This document shows, piece by piece, positions 7,619-16,036 of a stretch of DNA of 64,000 nt. The translations under genes were made by a program, and so were the position numbers. Source of the stretch: Candidatus Accumulibacter necessarius (lineage in GTDB: Bacteria > Pseudomonadota > Gammaproteobacteria > Burkholderiales > Rhodocyclaceae); the NCBI GenBank assembly GCA_017302435.1, contig JAFLDL010000031.1, positions 1-64,000 of the forward strand, given 5' to 3'. Numbering within the stretch: position 1 is the first letter of the stretch; every line of letters starts with the position of its first letter. The notes beneath the pieces were generated by a model. The model was given only the letters and a program-made list of their open reading frames with translations, searched no databases and was not told the origin of the DNA.

Positions 7619-9178
7619 ATGACCGCTGTTCAGATTTACGACACCACTCTGCGCGACGGGACGCAGAGCGAAGGCTTCTGCCTTTCCGGTCACAGCAAGA
7701 TTCGCCTCGCCCAGCGACTGGACGATCTCGGCGTGGCCTTCATCGAAGGCGGCTGGCCTGGCTCCAATCCCGAAGATGCCGAGTTTTTCGAGCGCGCCCG
7801 CGACATCAAGTGGAAAACCGCGCTGATCACTGCCTTTGGTTCCACCTGTCGGGTCACGGGCGGCCCCGACGAAGATGCCAACATCCGGGCGCTGCTCGAT
7901 GCGCGGACACCGGTGTGCACAATTTTCGGCAAGACCTGGACCCTGCATGTCACCGACGTCCTGCTGACCACGCTGGAAGACAACCTGCGGATCATCGAGC
8001 AGTCGGTGGCCTGTCTGCGCGCCGCCGGCCGTCGGGTGATCTACGACGCGGAACACTTCTTCGACGGTTACCGGGCGGATCCGGTGTACGCGCTGGAAAC
8101 GCTCCAGGCGGCCATTCGCGGCGGCGCCGAGACGGTGGTGCTCTGCGATACCAACGGCGGCACCATGCCCTGGGAGGTCGAGAGCACCATCCGCGAGATG
8201 AAGGCGTCGATTCATCACCCGTTTGGCATCCACACGCACAATGACGGCGACTGCGCCGTGATCAACGCGCTGACCGCTGTGCGCCAGGGGGCGATTCAGG
8301 TACAGGGCACGATCAATGGCGTCGGCGAGCGCTGTGGCAATGCCAATCTGTGCTCGGTCATGGCCAATCTGGAGCTTAAGATGGGCCACCAGTGTTTGCC
8401 GGAGGGCCGCCTGCACAAGCTGTACGAGTTGTCGCATGTGGTCGATGAAGTGGCCAACATCACCCCCAACGACCACCTGCCGTACGTTGGCCGGAGTGCC
8501 TTCGCCCACAAGGGTGGCGTGCACGTGGCGGCCATGCGCCGCTCGGAACAGTCCTACCAGCATGTGGTTCCGGAGCGCGTCGGCAACCGGATGCGCGTCG
8601 TGGTCTCGGCGCTTTCGGGGCGGGCCAACATCCTCAGCAAGGCCGAGGAGCACGGTCTCGATGTCGGCAGCGTGGAGGACGTGGTCGGCGTGCTCAACGA
8701 GGTCAAGGAACTGGAAGCACGCGGTTTCTCGTTCGAGGCCGCCGAGGCATCGGTGGCCATGATGCTGAAGCGGCAGCAGCCGGATTACGCGGCGCCGTTC
8801 GAGCTGGTCGATTTCCTGGTCAATGTGGAGCATCGCCAGGGGCGTGGAATCTTTTCCGAGGCCATGGTCAAGGTCAGGGTCAAGGGCGAGTTGCTGCACA
8901 CGGCTGCCGAGGGCAACGGCCCGGTCAATGCGCTGGACATCGCCCTGCGCAAGGCGTTGATGGGGCACTACCCGGAAATCGCCAACTTCCATCTGGCCGA
9001 TTACAAGGTCCGTATCCTGGATGGTCGCGATGGCACGCATGCCATCACCCGTGTGTTGATCGATACCCGCAGCCCCACCCAGCTATGGAGTACGGTCGGG
9101 GCCAGCGCCAACATCATCGAAGCCTCCTGGCAGGCGCTGGTCGATGCCGTCGAGTACGGCCTGTCGGTGGCGCACTGA
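7619..9178 (+). CDS. cimA: (R)-citramalate synthase
   Basis: 519 residues from the ATG at 7619. It condenses pyruvate with acetyl-CoA to citramalate, the first step of the threonine-independent route to 2-oxobutanoate and isoleucine. The TIM barrel begins [31 protein letters not shown] and [15 protein letters not shown] are the metal-binding and active-site blocks. The C-terminal ~130 residues (from about 390) form the LeuA-type allosteric domain. The long [17 protein letters not shown]-type N-terminal half distinguishes the CimA branch from 2-isopropylmalate synthase. Its place between leuD and leuB fits, because LeuCD and LeuB also process citramalate. Confidence 0.92.
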   Translation: MTAVQIYDTTLRDGTQSEGFCLSGHSKIRLAQRLDDLGVAFIEGGWPGSNPEDAEFFERARDIKWKTALITAFGSTCRVTGGPDEDANIRALLDARTPVCTIFGKTWTLHVTDVLLTTLEDNLRIIEQSVACLRAAGRRVIYDAEHFFDGYRADPVYALETLQAAIRGGAETVVLCDTNGGTMPWEVESTIREMKASIHHPFGIHTHNDGDCAVINALTAVRQGAIQVQGTINGVGERCGNANLCSVMANLELKMGHQCLPEGRLHKLYELSHVVDEVANITPNDHLPYVGRSAFAHKGGVHVAAMRRSEQSYQHVVPERVGNRMRVVVSALSGRANILSKAEEHGLDVGSVEDVVGVLNEVKELEARGFSFEAAEASVAMMLKRQQPDYAAPFELVDFLVNVEHRQGRGIFSEAMVKVRVKGELLHTAAEGNGPVNALDIALRKALMGHYPEIANFHLADYKVRILDGRDGTHAITRVLIDTRSPTQLWSTVGASANIIEASWQALVDAVEYGLSVAH

Positions 9179-9245
9179 GGGCGCAAGCTTCGGATCAATC
9201 GTGTACCCGCGCAGCCTGGCTGCGCACCTGTCGAATGGAACAATC

Positions 9246-10304
9246 ATGAAAGCAAATATCGTCCTGCTCCCGGGTGACGGCATCGGTCCCGAAGTGGTCC
9301 GCGAGGCCGTTCGCGTTCTCGATGCGGTGGCCGGCAAGCACCAGCACCAGTGGGCCTATCAGGAATGCCTGATGGGCGGCTGTTCGATCGACCGTTTTGG
9401 TTCGTCACTGACCGACGAAACGCTGGCCGCTTGCCAGGCGGCGGATGCCGTGCTGCTGGGCGCCGTCGGCGGACCGAAATGGGATGATCCGAACGCCAAG
9501 GATCGCCCCGAGCGCGGCCTCCTTGCCCTGCGCAAGGGGCTGGGCGTCTTCGCCAACCTGCGGCCGGTCAAGGTGCACCCGGCGCTGATCGATTCCTCGC
9601 CGCTGAAACCGGAAAAACTTCGCGGGGTGGATATCCTCGTCATCCGCGAGTTGACCGGCGGCCTGTATTTTGGCTGGCCAAAGGGCCGCGACGTCAAGGA
9701 TGGCCGCGAGCGCGCCGTCGATACGCTCGAGTATTACGACTACGAAATCCGTCGGGTGGTTGAGCTCGCCTTCGACCTTGCCAAGGGTCGCCAGCGCAAG
9801 GTCACCTCGGTGGACAAGGCCAACGTGCTCGAATCGTCGCGGCTATGGCGACAGATCACCACCCAGGTCGGCGCGGCGAATCCGGACGTTGCCCTGGAGC
9901 ATGTCCTGGTCGATACCGCCGCCATGCGCCTGATCACCGGCCCCGCTTCGATGGATGTGGTGGTGACCGAGAACATGTTCGGCGACATCCTGACCGACGA
10001 GGCTTCGGTGCTGGCCGGTTCGATGGGGATGCTGCCCTCGGCCAGTCTCGGCCAGGGCCGCGTTGGCCTCTATGAGCCGATCCATGGTTCGGCCCCTGAC
10101 ATCGCCGGCAAGGGCATTGCCAATCCGATCGGGATGATCCTGTCCACCGCCATGCTGCTGCGTCACTCGCTGGGACTCGAGGCCGAAGCTGCCGCGGTCG
10201 AGCTGGCCGTCGACGCGACGATCAGCGCCGGCGCCCGCACCGCCGACCTCGGCGGCAAGCTAAGCACGACGCAGATGGCGGACGAGATCATCAAGCGCTT
10301 GTAG
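9246..10304 (+). CDS. leuB: 3-isopropylmalate dehydrogenase
   Basis: 352 residues from ATG 9246 ([18 protein letters not shown]); a longer upstream frame lacks homology. NAD-dependent oxidative decarboxylase of 3-isopropylmalate, and of 3-methylmalate in the citramalate route. Seen: the GDGIGPE N-terminus, [15 protein letters not shown]-type block ([12 protein letters not shown]), [13 protein letters not shown], the VDTAAMRL block, the metal-binding DILTDEAS, and the NAD-binding [16 protein letters not shown] motif. GGAA lies a few bases upstream. The 67-base gap after cimA shows no terminator, so it is probably the last gene of the leuCD-cimA-leuB transcript. Confidence 0.97.
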   Translation: MKANIVLLPGDGIGPEVVREAVRVLDAVAGKHQHQWAYQECLMGGCSIDRFGSSLTDETLAACQAADAVLLGAVGGPKWDDPNAKDRPERGLLALRKGLGVFANLRPVKVHPALIDSSPLKPEKLRGVDILVIRELTGGLYFGWPKGRDVKDGRERAVDTLEYYDYEIRRVVELAFDLAKGRQRKVTSVDKANVLESSRLWRQITTQVGAANPDVALEHVLVDTAAMRLITGPASMDVVVTENMFGDILTDEASVLAGSMGMLPSASLGQGRVGLYEPIHGSAPDIAGKGIANPIGMILSTAMLLRHSLGLEAEAAAVELAVDATISAGARTADLGGKLSTTQMADEIIKRL

Positions 10305-10788
10305 ACCGCCAGACCGGGGTCGTCGGCTTGGCTTAGGTTGCCCCGACGCTTCCGCGTGTGTGCGTTGCCCGGGGTTGCGAGCCGCCTTCGAGGGCCCCAG
10401 ATGGGCTATGGTTCGACAATGGTCAGATGCGACATTGACAGCGCTTGCTGGGGTGTCTATCGTTATTCCGGTGTTGCTGTAGTTTCTCGGCTCGTCGCTG
10501 CGGTCGGCGTTGTCAAACGCCGGTTGCGGGATCAGGTACGGCAAAGGCGTGTCGTGGTCGGGGGAGCAACAGCGGGTGTACCCTGGTCGCGCCGCCTGGG
10601 CGATCAGTAATTGCTGCATCCAGCTGAGTGAGCTGGATGAACCGAACGACTTGGAACCACGCCGGTTCGGCCGCCGGTTGCCGCGACTTCACTCGCCGCC
10701 AGTGCGTGGGCAACACGCTTCCAAGGCAGTGAGGCCGCTCCAGAATCTGCTCATCAAGGCCGCAATGAGCTACTACAAGGAGACAATC
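10305..10788. other. Intergenic, 484 bases, with one hairpin
   Basis: No supported gene. The only structure noticed is a perfect 9-bp hairpin at 10617-10639 (CATCCAGCT - GAGTG - AGCTGGATG) without a T-run. The promoter of the secreted protein at 10789 should lie in the right half. Confidence 0.5.
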
Positions 10789-11130
10789 ATGAACAAGACC
10801 ATTCGCTATTCCGGCCTCGCATCCGGGGCGTTGTTGGCGCTTTCGTGCGCTCTTGTGACACCCGTAAACGCCGCAAGCGCTAACAGCGCCAATAACAGTG
10901 GGCCGTATGATCCTCCCAGCGGCAGCGTGGAGTCTGACAACGGCAACGGTGGTGGCAATCACTACGGCAGGCCAAAAGCTGGAGAGGTCGGCAAGGCAGA
11001 CGCCAAGAACCCGAATGGCCAGCGGCCAGGGCCCGATGATGACAACAACGGGTACGAGTGCGACGGCAACTCCGGAATCGCCAAGGGTAACCCGGCACAC
11101 AGCGGCTGCATACCACCCGAAGATAGTTGA
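10789..11130 (+). CDS. Small secreted Gly/Asn-rich protein
   Basis: 113 residues from ATG 10789, with AAGGAG about seven bases upstream deciding the start. Residues 1-28 are a clean signal peptide (basic start, LASGALLALSCAL core, VNAAS cleavage region). The mature part is low in hydrophobics and rich in Gly, Asn and Pro, with one Cys pair in NGYECDGNSGIAKGNPAHSGC. That Cys-Asp-x-N-x-GI-x-x-GNPAH-x-GC ending recurs in small secreted proteins of varied bacteria, function unknown to me. Probably periplasmic or extracellular with one disulfide. Confidence 0.7.
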   Translation: MNKTIRYSGLASGALLALSCALVTPVNAASANSANNSGPYDPPSGSVESDNGNGGGNHYGRPKAGEVGKADAKNPNGQRPGPDDDNNGYECDGNSGIAKGNPAHSGCIPPEDS

Positions 11131-11316
11131 TTTTCGCACGCACCACGGACGGCACGGACGGGCACGCCAGCTCACGGACGGGGTCAAGCTACGGATGGGG
11201 CATGAACGGGGTCGAGTCTTTCCTTTTTCCTGCACGAGCGCGAGCGGAAGCGCGCGCAAGAGGCCTGACGTTCTTTCCGCGGCTATGGGTTGGAAAGACG
11301 GCATCTGCCCCCTCGA
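11131..11316. other. Short stretch of mobile-element-like junk
   Basis: Contains repeated ACGGACGGGGTCAAG / AACGGGGTCGAGTCTTTCC phrases. Sequences like the latter often border REP-associated transposase genes, but no transposase is present. It ends exactly where the 487-bp duplication begins. Confidence 0.35.
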
Positions 11317-11803
11317 ATGCTGCCGGGTCTCGGGAAAGGGAAGGATCCGGGTCCGTGCGAGTGCTCGACGTCCGGGCTACTCGCGCTGCAGCACCCGGCC
11401 AAGGCGCCAGAGAAGCCAGGCCATGGCGAGGGTGGCCAGACCCCAGAGGCTCTCGACCGGCTGCCGGACGACGGCACTCGAGGCCATCCACAGGACGCCG
11501 AGCAGGAAGGTCGCCGGCGCCAGGGGCCAGCCGACGACCTTGAGTTGAGCGCCTTCGCGCAGCCTGATCCGGATCAGGCCGACGACGGTGGCCGCAGCGC
11601 AGAGGTTGAGGGTGAAGCCGATGTAGGTCAGCAGGCTCTTGAAGCTGGCGCTCCACATCAGCGCCAGCGCCAGCGTGCATTGTATGGCGATCGCCAGCCG
11701 TGGCACGCCGGCCTGCGCCCGGAACAGGCGTGGCAGTTCACCGTCCATCGCCATGCGGGCATAGACCCGCGACCCCGCGACGGTCATCGCCGAGACCGAT
11801 GCG
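11317..11803. repeat. 487-bp duplication, copy 1
   Basis: Nearly identical (about 97-98%) to 19546-20033. The left boundary is the same in both copies (ATGCTGCCGGGTCTCGGG). The right boundary lies inside the permease coding sequence, after GAGACCGATGCG. Copy 2 belongs to the intact permease gene; this copy is the derived one. Confidence 0.92.
11377..11803 (-). pseudogene. 3' fragment of an APC-family amino-acid permease gene
   Basis: About 140 C-terminal codons of the permease encoded intact at 19607-20887, with only a few substitutions and the same stop. The fragment begins at [16 protein letters not shown] and ends WRLGRVLQRE. Upstream on the minus strand it is fused to unrelated, out-of-frame ferredoxin-reductase sequence, so there is no start and no function. 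The intact reading frame suggests that the duplication is recent. Confidence 0.9.
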
Positions 11804-12155
11804 CGTAATGCCAATACCCCCGCCGATGAGGACGACGGGCGCGTCGCTGCAGTCGATATGAAAATGGCCGCTCGGCGCACGCACCGACAAGATATCGCCG
11901 ACGGCGACCTGGTCGTGGAGGAAGCTGGATGAACGCCCCGGCGGGAGATCACTGCCCGGTGGTGCCGGTACGCGCTTGACGGAGATGCGGTAGTAATCCG
12001 GCCGTGGCGCATCCGACAGCGAATAACAGCGGACCGGCGCGATGCCGCAAGGCCCGATACTCCAGCCAGTGATTCCAGAATCCGATGGCGAGATAGACCG
12101 CGATCTGCAGCAGGATGGCTGCCGCGATCCAGAGCACCAAGGCCAGCGAGGTCAT
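11804..12155 (-). pseudogene. Broken FAD-binding ferredoxin reductase-type gene
   Basis: The minus strand from ATG 12155 gives a membrane anchor (MTSLALVLWIAAAILLQ ... YLAIGFWNHWLEYRALR), after which the frame fails. In another frame it continues with RCYSLSDAPRPDYYRISVKR, FLHDQVAVGDILSVRAPSGHF and VVLIGGGIGIT, which are the FAD-binding and NAD-binding starts of a ferredoxin-NADP reductase module. So the part between anchor and RCYSLSDAP is deleted, and everything after GGGIGIT is replaced by the permease fragment. Two separate lesions make this a clear pseudogene. Confidence 0.82.
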
Positions 12156-12252
12156 CTCGCTTCCCTCGCATTTTTGCGTGTTTTCCGCCAGCCGAAGCCG
12201 CTCCGGATTAACCGCAGGTTAACAACCACCGCATGCGCAGGCGGCCGCCGAA

Positions 12253-13692
12253 CTATCGAGCGAGCGGGAGAACAAGTACCGAGCGCAAGCCGCCGAGCGG
12301 CGAATCGGCCAGCACGATCTGACCGCCATACAAGCCCACCAGATCATCAACAATTGCCAGCCCGAGACCTGATCCCGGTACTTGCTCGTCGGCGCGAGCA
12401 CCGCGACGGATGACGGCATCGCGCTGTTCGACGGCCAGGCCGGCGCCATCGTCGTCAACGACGATGCGCAGCTGATCGTTCTCGCTGCAGGTACTGATTT
12501 CGACCCGATGCGAAGCCCATTTACAGGCGTTATCGAGCAAATTGCCCAGCATTTCCTGCAAATCCTGCGCTTCGCCGCGAAAACTCAGCGACGTCGACGC
12601 TGGCATTGCGGTCAGTATCAGCTGTCGATCGGCATGGATATGCCGCATGGTCCGCTCCAGCCCCTCGATGATCGGAAATACCGGTGTGCGGGTACCGGGG
12701 ATACGGGCGCTTGCCGCCGCCTGCGCCCGGGCCAGGTGGTAGTCCACCTGCCTTCTGGCGATGCCGACCTGATCGATCACCAGGCCGGAGAGTTCCCTGT
12801 CCTGGGTGTCCGTGCTCTGGGCGGCGTTGAACAGCACGGAGAGTGGTGTTTTCAACGCATGCGCGAGGTTGCCTGCCTGCGTGCGGGCGCGCTCGACGAC
12901 TTCGGCGTTCTGCGCCAGCACGGTATTGAATTCGGCAACCAGGGGCATGATCTCCGCCGGAAATTCGCCATCCAGCCGCTGCATTTCGCCGCTGCGCACC
13001 TTGCCCAGCGCAGCGCGCAGCTTTTGCAGCGGCGCCAGTCCGACAAAAACCTGGACCATGGCGGCGATGACAAGGCCGGCCCCGAGGGCACCAAGCGCCA
13101 GCCACAATGCGCCACTGAAGCGCGAGACCGGTTCCGACATCTGGCGCTCGTCCGCGGCGGCGATCAGGCGGAAGGTGAGTGGCTTGCCATCGGGGGTGTC
13201 GTCGATGCGCACGCTGCGTTCGATCACGCCAAGCATGCCGCCGTCCGGGCCGGTGACGCGGTGCCGGTGGAGTTCGCCGTCGGCCGGCGTATCCGGCGGC
13301 ACGGTGAGTACATGATCCCAAAGCGAACGCGAGCGCAGCAGCCCGATGCCCGCCGCTGCGTTGCGATTGTCTTCATGATTGTCCTTATCGATGCGGTCGA
13401 TCTGCCAGTAGCAGCCGGAATAGGGACGGCTCAGGCGCGGGTCGCTCAGGGGCAGCGCGAGCACCGGGAGTCCGCGTGCATCCAGCGTGAGATTGGCGGT
13501 CAGCTGGTCGAGATGCGTTTGCAGTTCGGCGTAAAATTGGGCTTCCACATGCCGGTGGAAGAGGTTGCTCAAGCCCCAGCCGGCAACGACGATCGAGGCG
13601 GCGATCCAGACCAGGGTGCCGGACAGCAGGCGCAAGCGCAGCGAGCCTCGCGGTGAGGCGGATGCGCCATTCCTGGTCACTGCAGCCGTCAT
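12253..13692 (-). CDS. Sensor histidine kinase, QseC/PhoQ-like
   Basis: 479 residues from ATG 13692. Residues ~17-40 are TM1, then a ~130-residue periplasmic domain, TM2 near 180-200 (LGALGAGLVIAAMVQVF), a HAMP-type linker, and a kinase core. The H-box is NLAHALKTPLSVLFNAA, the N-box is EMLGNLLDNACKWA, and G-boxes VVDDDGAGL and GSGLGLAIV are intact. HALKTPL rather than HELRTPL is typical of the PhoQ/QseC-like group. The start codon overlaps the stop of the response regulator gene by four bases, so they are coupled. Likely input is a periplasmic signal; the neighbouring PepSY and cytochrome genes are the probable targets. Confidence 0.92.
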   Translation of the reverse strand: MTAAVTRNGASASPRGSLRLRLLSGTLVWIAASIVVAGWGLSNLFHRHVEAQFYAELQTHLDQLTANLTLDARGLPVLALPLSDPRLSRPYSGCYWQIDRIDKDNHEDNRNAAAGIGLLRSRSLWDHVLTVPPDTPADGELHRHRVTGPDGGMLGVIERSVRIDDTPDGKPLTFRLIAAADERQMSEPVSRFSGALWLALGALGAGLVIAAMVQVFVGLAPLQKLRAALGKVRSGEMQRLDGEFPAEIMPLVAEFNTVLAQNAEVVERARTQAGNLAHALKTPLSVLFNAAQSTDTQDRELSGLVIDQVGIARRQVDYHLARAQAAASARIPGTRTPVFPIIEGLERTMRHIHADRQLILTAMPASTSLSFRGEAQDLQEMLGNLLDNACKWASHRVEISTCSENDQLRIVVDDDGAGLAVEQRDAVIRRGARADEQVPGSGLGLAIVDDLVGLYGGQIVLADSPLGGLRSVLVLPLAR

Positions 13693-14351
13693 TGCGGTGC
13701 GCTGAGACGATAACCCAGGCCACGCACGGTTTCGATCAGCCCTGGCGGCAGTTTCTTGCGCAGGCGGGCGATGAAGACCTCGACCGTGTTCGAGTCGCGA
13801 TCGAAGTCCTGGGCGTAGATGTGCTCGATCAGATCGCTGCGCGAAACAACTTCGTCGCGGTGGTGCATCAGGTAGGCGAGCACCCGGTATTCGTGGCTGG
13901 TCAGCGTCAGCGCCTGGCCATCGACCGTGGCGCGGTTGTTGCGGGTATCCAGTGTCAGCGGCCCGCAGATCAATTCGGCGCTGGCATGGCCGCCGGCACG
14001 GCGGATCAGCGCGCGTAGACGGGCCAGCAGTTCTTCCATGTGGAAGGGCTTGGTCAGGTAATCGTCGGCGCCAGCGTCGATGCCGGCCACCTTCTCGTGC
14101 CAGCCATCGCGTGCCGTGAGGATCAGCACCGGCATCGTGCGACCGGTGCTGCGCCATTTCTTGAGGACTGTGATGCCGTCCATCTGCGGCAGACCAAGAT
14201 CGAGAATCACCGCGTCGTAAGGTTCCGTATCACCCAGGTAATGGGCGTCGACCCCGTTCCCGGCGGCATCCACCGCGTAGCCCGCCGCCCCCAGACCGTC
14301 GGCCAGCTGTGCCTGCAGGGTTGGTTCGTCTTCAACAATCAGGATGCGCAT
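13689..14351 (-). CDS. OmpR-family response regulator
   Basis: 220 residues. Receiver domain 1-115 with the acidic pair near E8/D9, phosphoacceptor Asp in AVILDLGLPQMDG, Thr in LILTARD and Lys in LTKPFHMEEL. Residues 125-218 are a winged-helix OmpR/PhoB DNA-binding domain (LTLTSHEYRVLAYLMHH, NTVEVFIARLRKKL, GLGYRL). It lies between the PepSY gene (one-base overlap) and the kinase, all on the minus strand. Direct repeats with 11-base phasing upstream of PepSY/SHP and of the flavocytochrome gene are good candidates for its binding sites. Confidence 0.95.
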   Translation of the reverse strand: MRILIVEDEPTLQAQLADGLGAAGYAVDAAGNGVDAHYLGDTEPYDAVILDLGLPQMDGITVLKKWRSTGRTMPVLILTARDGWHEKVAGIDAGADDYLTKPFHMEELLARLRALIRRAGGHASAELICGPLTLDTRNNRATVDGQALTLTSHEYRVLAYLMHHRDEVVSRSDLIEHIYAQDFDRDSNTVEVFIARLRKKLPPGLIETVRGLGYRLSAPQ

Positions 14352-14758
14352 CAGTGGTCTTCTCCGCCGCGTCGATTTCTTTGCTGTTCCCGTTCGCGCT
14401 CATGCCCGCCTGCGGCCTTTTTGCCAATGATGCTTCCATCGCGCGCATCCACCTTGAGTTTCATCAGCGCGCCGCCGCCGCGCAGCAGCTTGATCTTGTA
14501 TAGCCACCGCTCCTGGCTGCTGTCACGCTCGCGCTCCAGTTCGACATCGACTACCTGCCCCGGATATTCGCGTTCGACCCGTTCGAGGATGCTGCGCAGC
14601 GGCAGTACTTCGCCGGCTTCCACCGCCTGCCGGGCGCGGTCGTGATCCTCACTGGCCATGCTGGCGCCGCTGCCCATGACCAGACACAGCGCAAGAAGCG
14701 CGCCTGCGGCCATGGGGCGGTCCGAGGGGCGATTGACGATGTGGTCCTGTTTCAGCAT
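14351..14758 (-). CDS. PepSY-domain periplasmic protein
   Basis: 135 residues from ATG 14758. A signal peptide with an AAGALLALCLVMGSGASMAS core is followed by a PepSY-like domain: ARQAVEAGEVLPLRSILERVE, YPGQVVDVELERE, WLYKIKLLR, LMKLKVDARDGSIIG. The C-terminus is a charged tail (HEREREQQRNRRGGEDH). PepSY proteins of this layout are often encoded just before PhoPQ/QseBC-type systems and are thought to modulate periplasmic signalling. It heads the operon with the response regulator and kinase. Its start faces the SHP cytochrome gene across a shared promoter region. Confidence 0.85.
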   Translation of the reverse strand: MLKQDHIVNRPSDRPMAAGALLALCLVMGSGASMASEDHDRARQAVEAGEVLPLRSILERVEREYPGQVVDVELERERDSSQERWLYKIKLLRGGGALMKLKVDARDGSIIGKKAAGGHEREREQQRNRRGGEDH

Positions 14759-14780
14759 GCGCAAGTTATAGCCCGGAACT

Positions 14781-14820
14781 GATGAACGCAGGATGAACGA
14801 CGGGTTCAGCTGGCGTTCAG
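14781..14820. promoter_or_regulatory. Two sets of 11-base-phased direct repeats, divergent promoter
   Basis: GATGAAC at 14781 and 14792 (spacing 11) and GTTCAG at 14804 and 14815 (spacing 11), the two sets being in opposite orientation. Half-sites one helical turn apart are the normal target of OmpR-family dimers. They sit between the divergently transcribed PepSY-kinase operon and the SHP-DHC genes. Assignment to the adjacent regulator is inferred. Confidence 0.6.
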
Positions 14821-14881
14821 TCACCTGCCTGCATCATGGCTCCCATACCGCCAAACACCAAACGAAAGCGACGAGAGACAC

Positions 14882-15304
14882 ATGAGCAGGAAGATCACCG
14901 CACCCCTGTTTGCCGCCAGCCTGGCCCTGATTACTGCCAATCCCGGCATTGCCGGGCCGCGCGAGGAACAACTGGACAGGTATGCCAGTGCTGCCAGGGC
15001 CGCCAACCCGGCTTTCGCCGGATTCTCCGCTGCGCGCGGCAGGACCTTGCACACCCAGGCCTTCGCCGGTGGCAAGCCGGATACCCCGGCCTGCACCTCA
15101 TGCCACGGCAACGACACGCGCGGCGCCGGCCGCAATCCCGCGGGCAAGACCATCGAGGCCATGGCGCTGTCGGCTTCGCCCTCACGTTACACCGACCCGG
15201 CGAAAGTCGAGAAGTGGTTCAAACGCAACTGCAACGACGTGCTCGGTCGGGAATGCACGCCGCTGGAAAAGGGCGACTGGCTGACTTTCATGATCAGCCA
15301 GTGA
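14882..15304 (+). CDS. SHP-type monohaem cytochrome c (DUF1924)
   Basis: 140 residues with a signal peptide (LFAASLALITANPGIAG). One CxxCH haem site is present (CTSCH) after GGKPDTPA, followed by TRGAGRNPAGKTIEAMALSAS, WFKRNCNDVLGRECT and KGDWLTFM. This block order is that of sphaeroides haem protein (SHP), an unusual periplasmic cytochrome whose iron is ligated by Asn in the reduced-labile site and which binds O2 or NO; the RNCND stretch carries the candidate Asn and a Cys pair. It pairs with the diheme cytochrome gene 26 bases downstream, its usual electron donor. Confidence 0.82.
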   Translation: MSRKITAPLFAASLALITANPGIAGPREEQLDRYASAARAANPAFAGFSAARGRTLHTQAFAGGKPDTPACTSCHGNDTRGAGRNPAGKTIEAMALSASPSRYTDPAKVEKWFKRNCNDVLGRECTPLEKGDWLTFMISQ

Positions 15305-15330
15305 GCCACCCAACATTCAAGGAGCCGAAC

Positions 15331-15822
15331 ATGAAGATACCGCCCCGCTCTCTGGCCCTCGGCCTGCTCGCCATCGCCTTCTCGGCGCTTGTTCTCGGCA
15401 GGGCACAGGCCGGTGGCAGCCACTATTTCCCGCCCGTTGCCGAACCGGTGGTCAAGGAAGAGTGCGGCAGCTGCCACATCGCCTTTGCCCCTTCAATGCT
15501 GCCGGCCAGTTCATGGAAACGGATGATGGGCGATCTCAGGAATCACTTCGGTGACGATGCCACGGTCGATCCCGCGCTGGCAGCAAGGATTACCGAATAT
15601 CTGGTTAGCCATGCGGCCGACACTGGTGGCCGGCGCTACGGCGACAAGTGGCTGCGCGGCGTGTCGACTGCCAGTGCCCCGCTGCGCATCACCGAACTGC
15701 CGAAGTGGGTGAAGGAACACCGCAAGGTGCCGGACCGGGAATGGAGCCACAAGGATGTGCGTACCAAGGCCAACTGTGCCGCCTGCCATACCGACGCCGA
15801 ACGTGGTTACTACGACGAATGA
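15331..15822 (+). CDS. Diheme cytochrome c (DHC)
   Basis: 163 residues from ATG 15331, with AAGGAG seven to ten bases upstream. A signal peptide ends near GRAQAGG. The two haem sites are ECGSCHIAF near residue 47 and NCAACHTDAERG near the C-terminus. The WKRMMGDLRNHFGDDATVD and ITEYLVSHAAD segments fit the dihaem cytochrome c (DHC) family. DHC passes electrons from a membrane b-type cytochrome to SHP in the periplasm. Here the membrane component appears to be the ferric-reductase-like protein downstream. Confidence 0.85.
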   Translation: MKIPPRSLALGLLAIAFSALVLGRAQAGGSHYFPPVAEPVVKEECGSCHIAFAPSMLPASSWKRMMGDLRNHFGDDATVDPALAARITEYLVSHAADTGGRRYGDKWLRGVSTASAPLRITELPKWVKEHRKVPDREWSHKDVRTKANCAACHTDAERGYYDE

Positions 15823-15857
15823 ACGGCATGTTCCACGAACACCAGATGAACAGATGC

Positions 15858-15873
15858 TTCAGCGCGCATTCAG
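15858..15873. promoter_or_regulatory. 11-base-phased TTCAG repeat before the flavocytochrome gene
   Basis: TTCAG - CGCGCA - TTCAG, the same half-site and spacing as at 14804-14820, about 165 bases upstream of the gene at 16037. Suggests a second site for the same response regulator. Confidence 0.5.
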
Positions 15874-16036
15874 TCAGCGCCTTGCACAATGAACGTGGAT
15901 TTAACGTCGATTTGTGGTCAGCAGCATGTCCGGCGAATACAGCAAACACCGCTGTCGCGACGATCTGCCGCAGAGCGCCCCGCCAGCGCAAGTGGTGGCC
16001 AGGTAATCGGTCTTCAACTTTTTCGAGCGAATCGCC

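Noticed and set aside
7541-9040. 499-codon minus-strand frame over cimA
   Set aside because: Complementary to a full-length, well-conserved citramalate synthase; His/Arg-rich with no family features.
10617-10639. Nine-bp hairpin after leuB as a terminator
   Set aside because: Perfect stem but no T-run and more than 300 bases from leuB; kept only as a noted structure.
11377-12171. 264-codon minus-strand frame as one intact gene
   Set aside because: It is a chance fusion: its first part is out of frame with the ferredoxin-reductase homology and its second part is a permease fragment.
13693-14157. Upstream extension of the histidine kinase to 634 residues
   Set aside because: The extension is antisense-free but overlaps the response regulator in another frame; the ATG at 13692 gives a normal kinase start with ATGA coupling.
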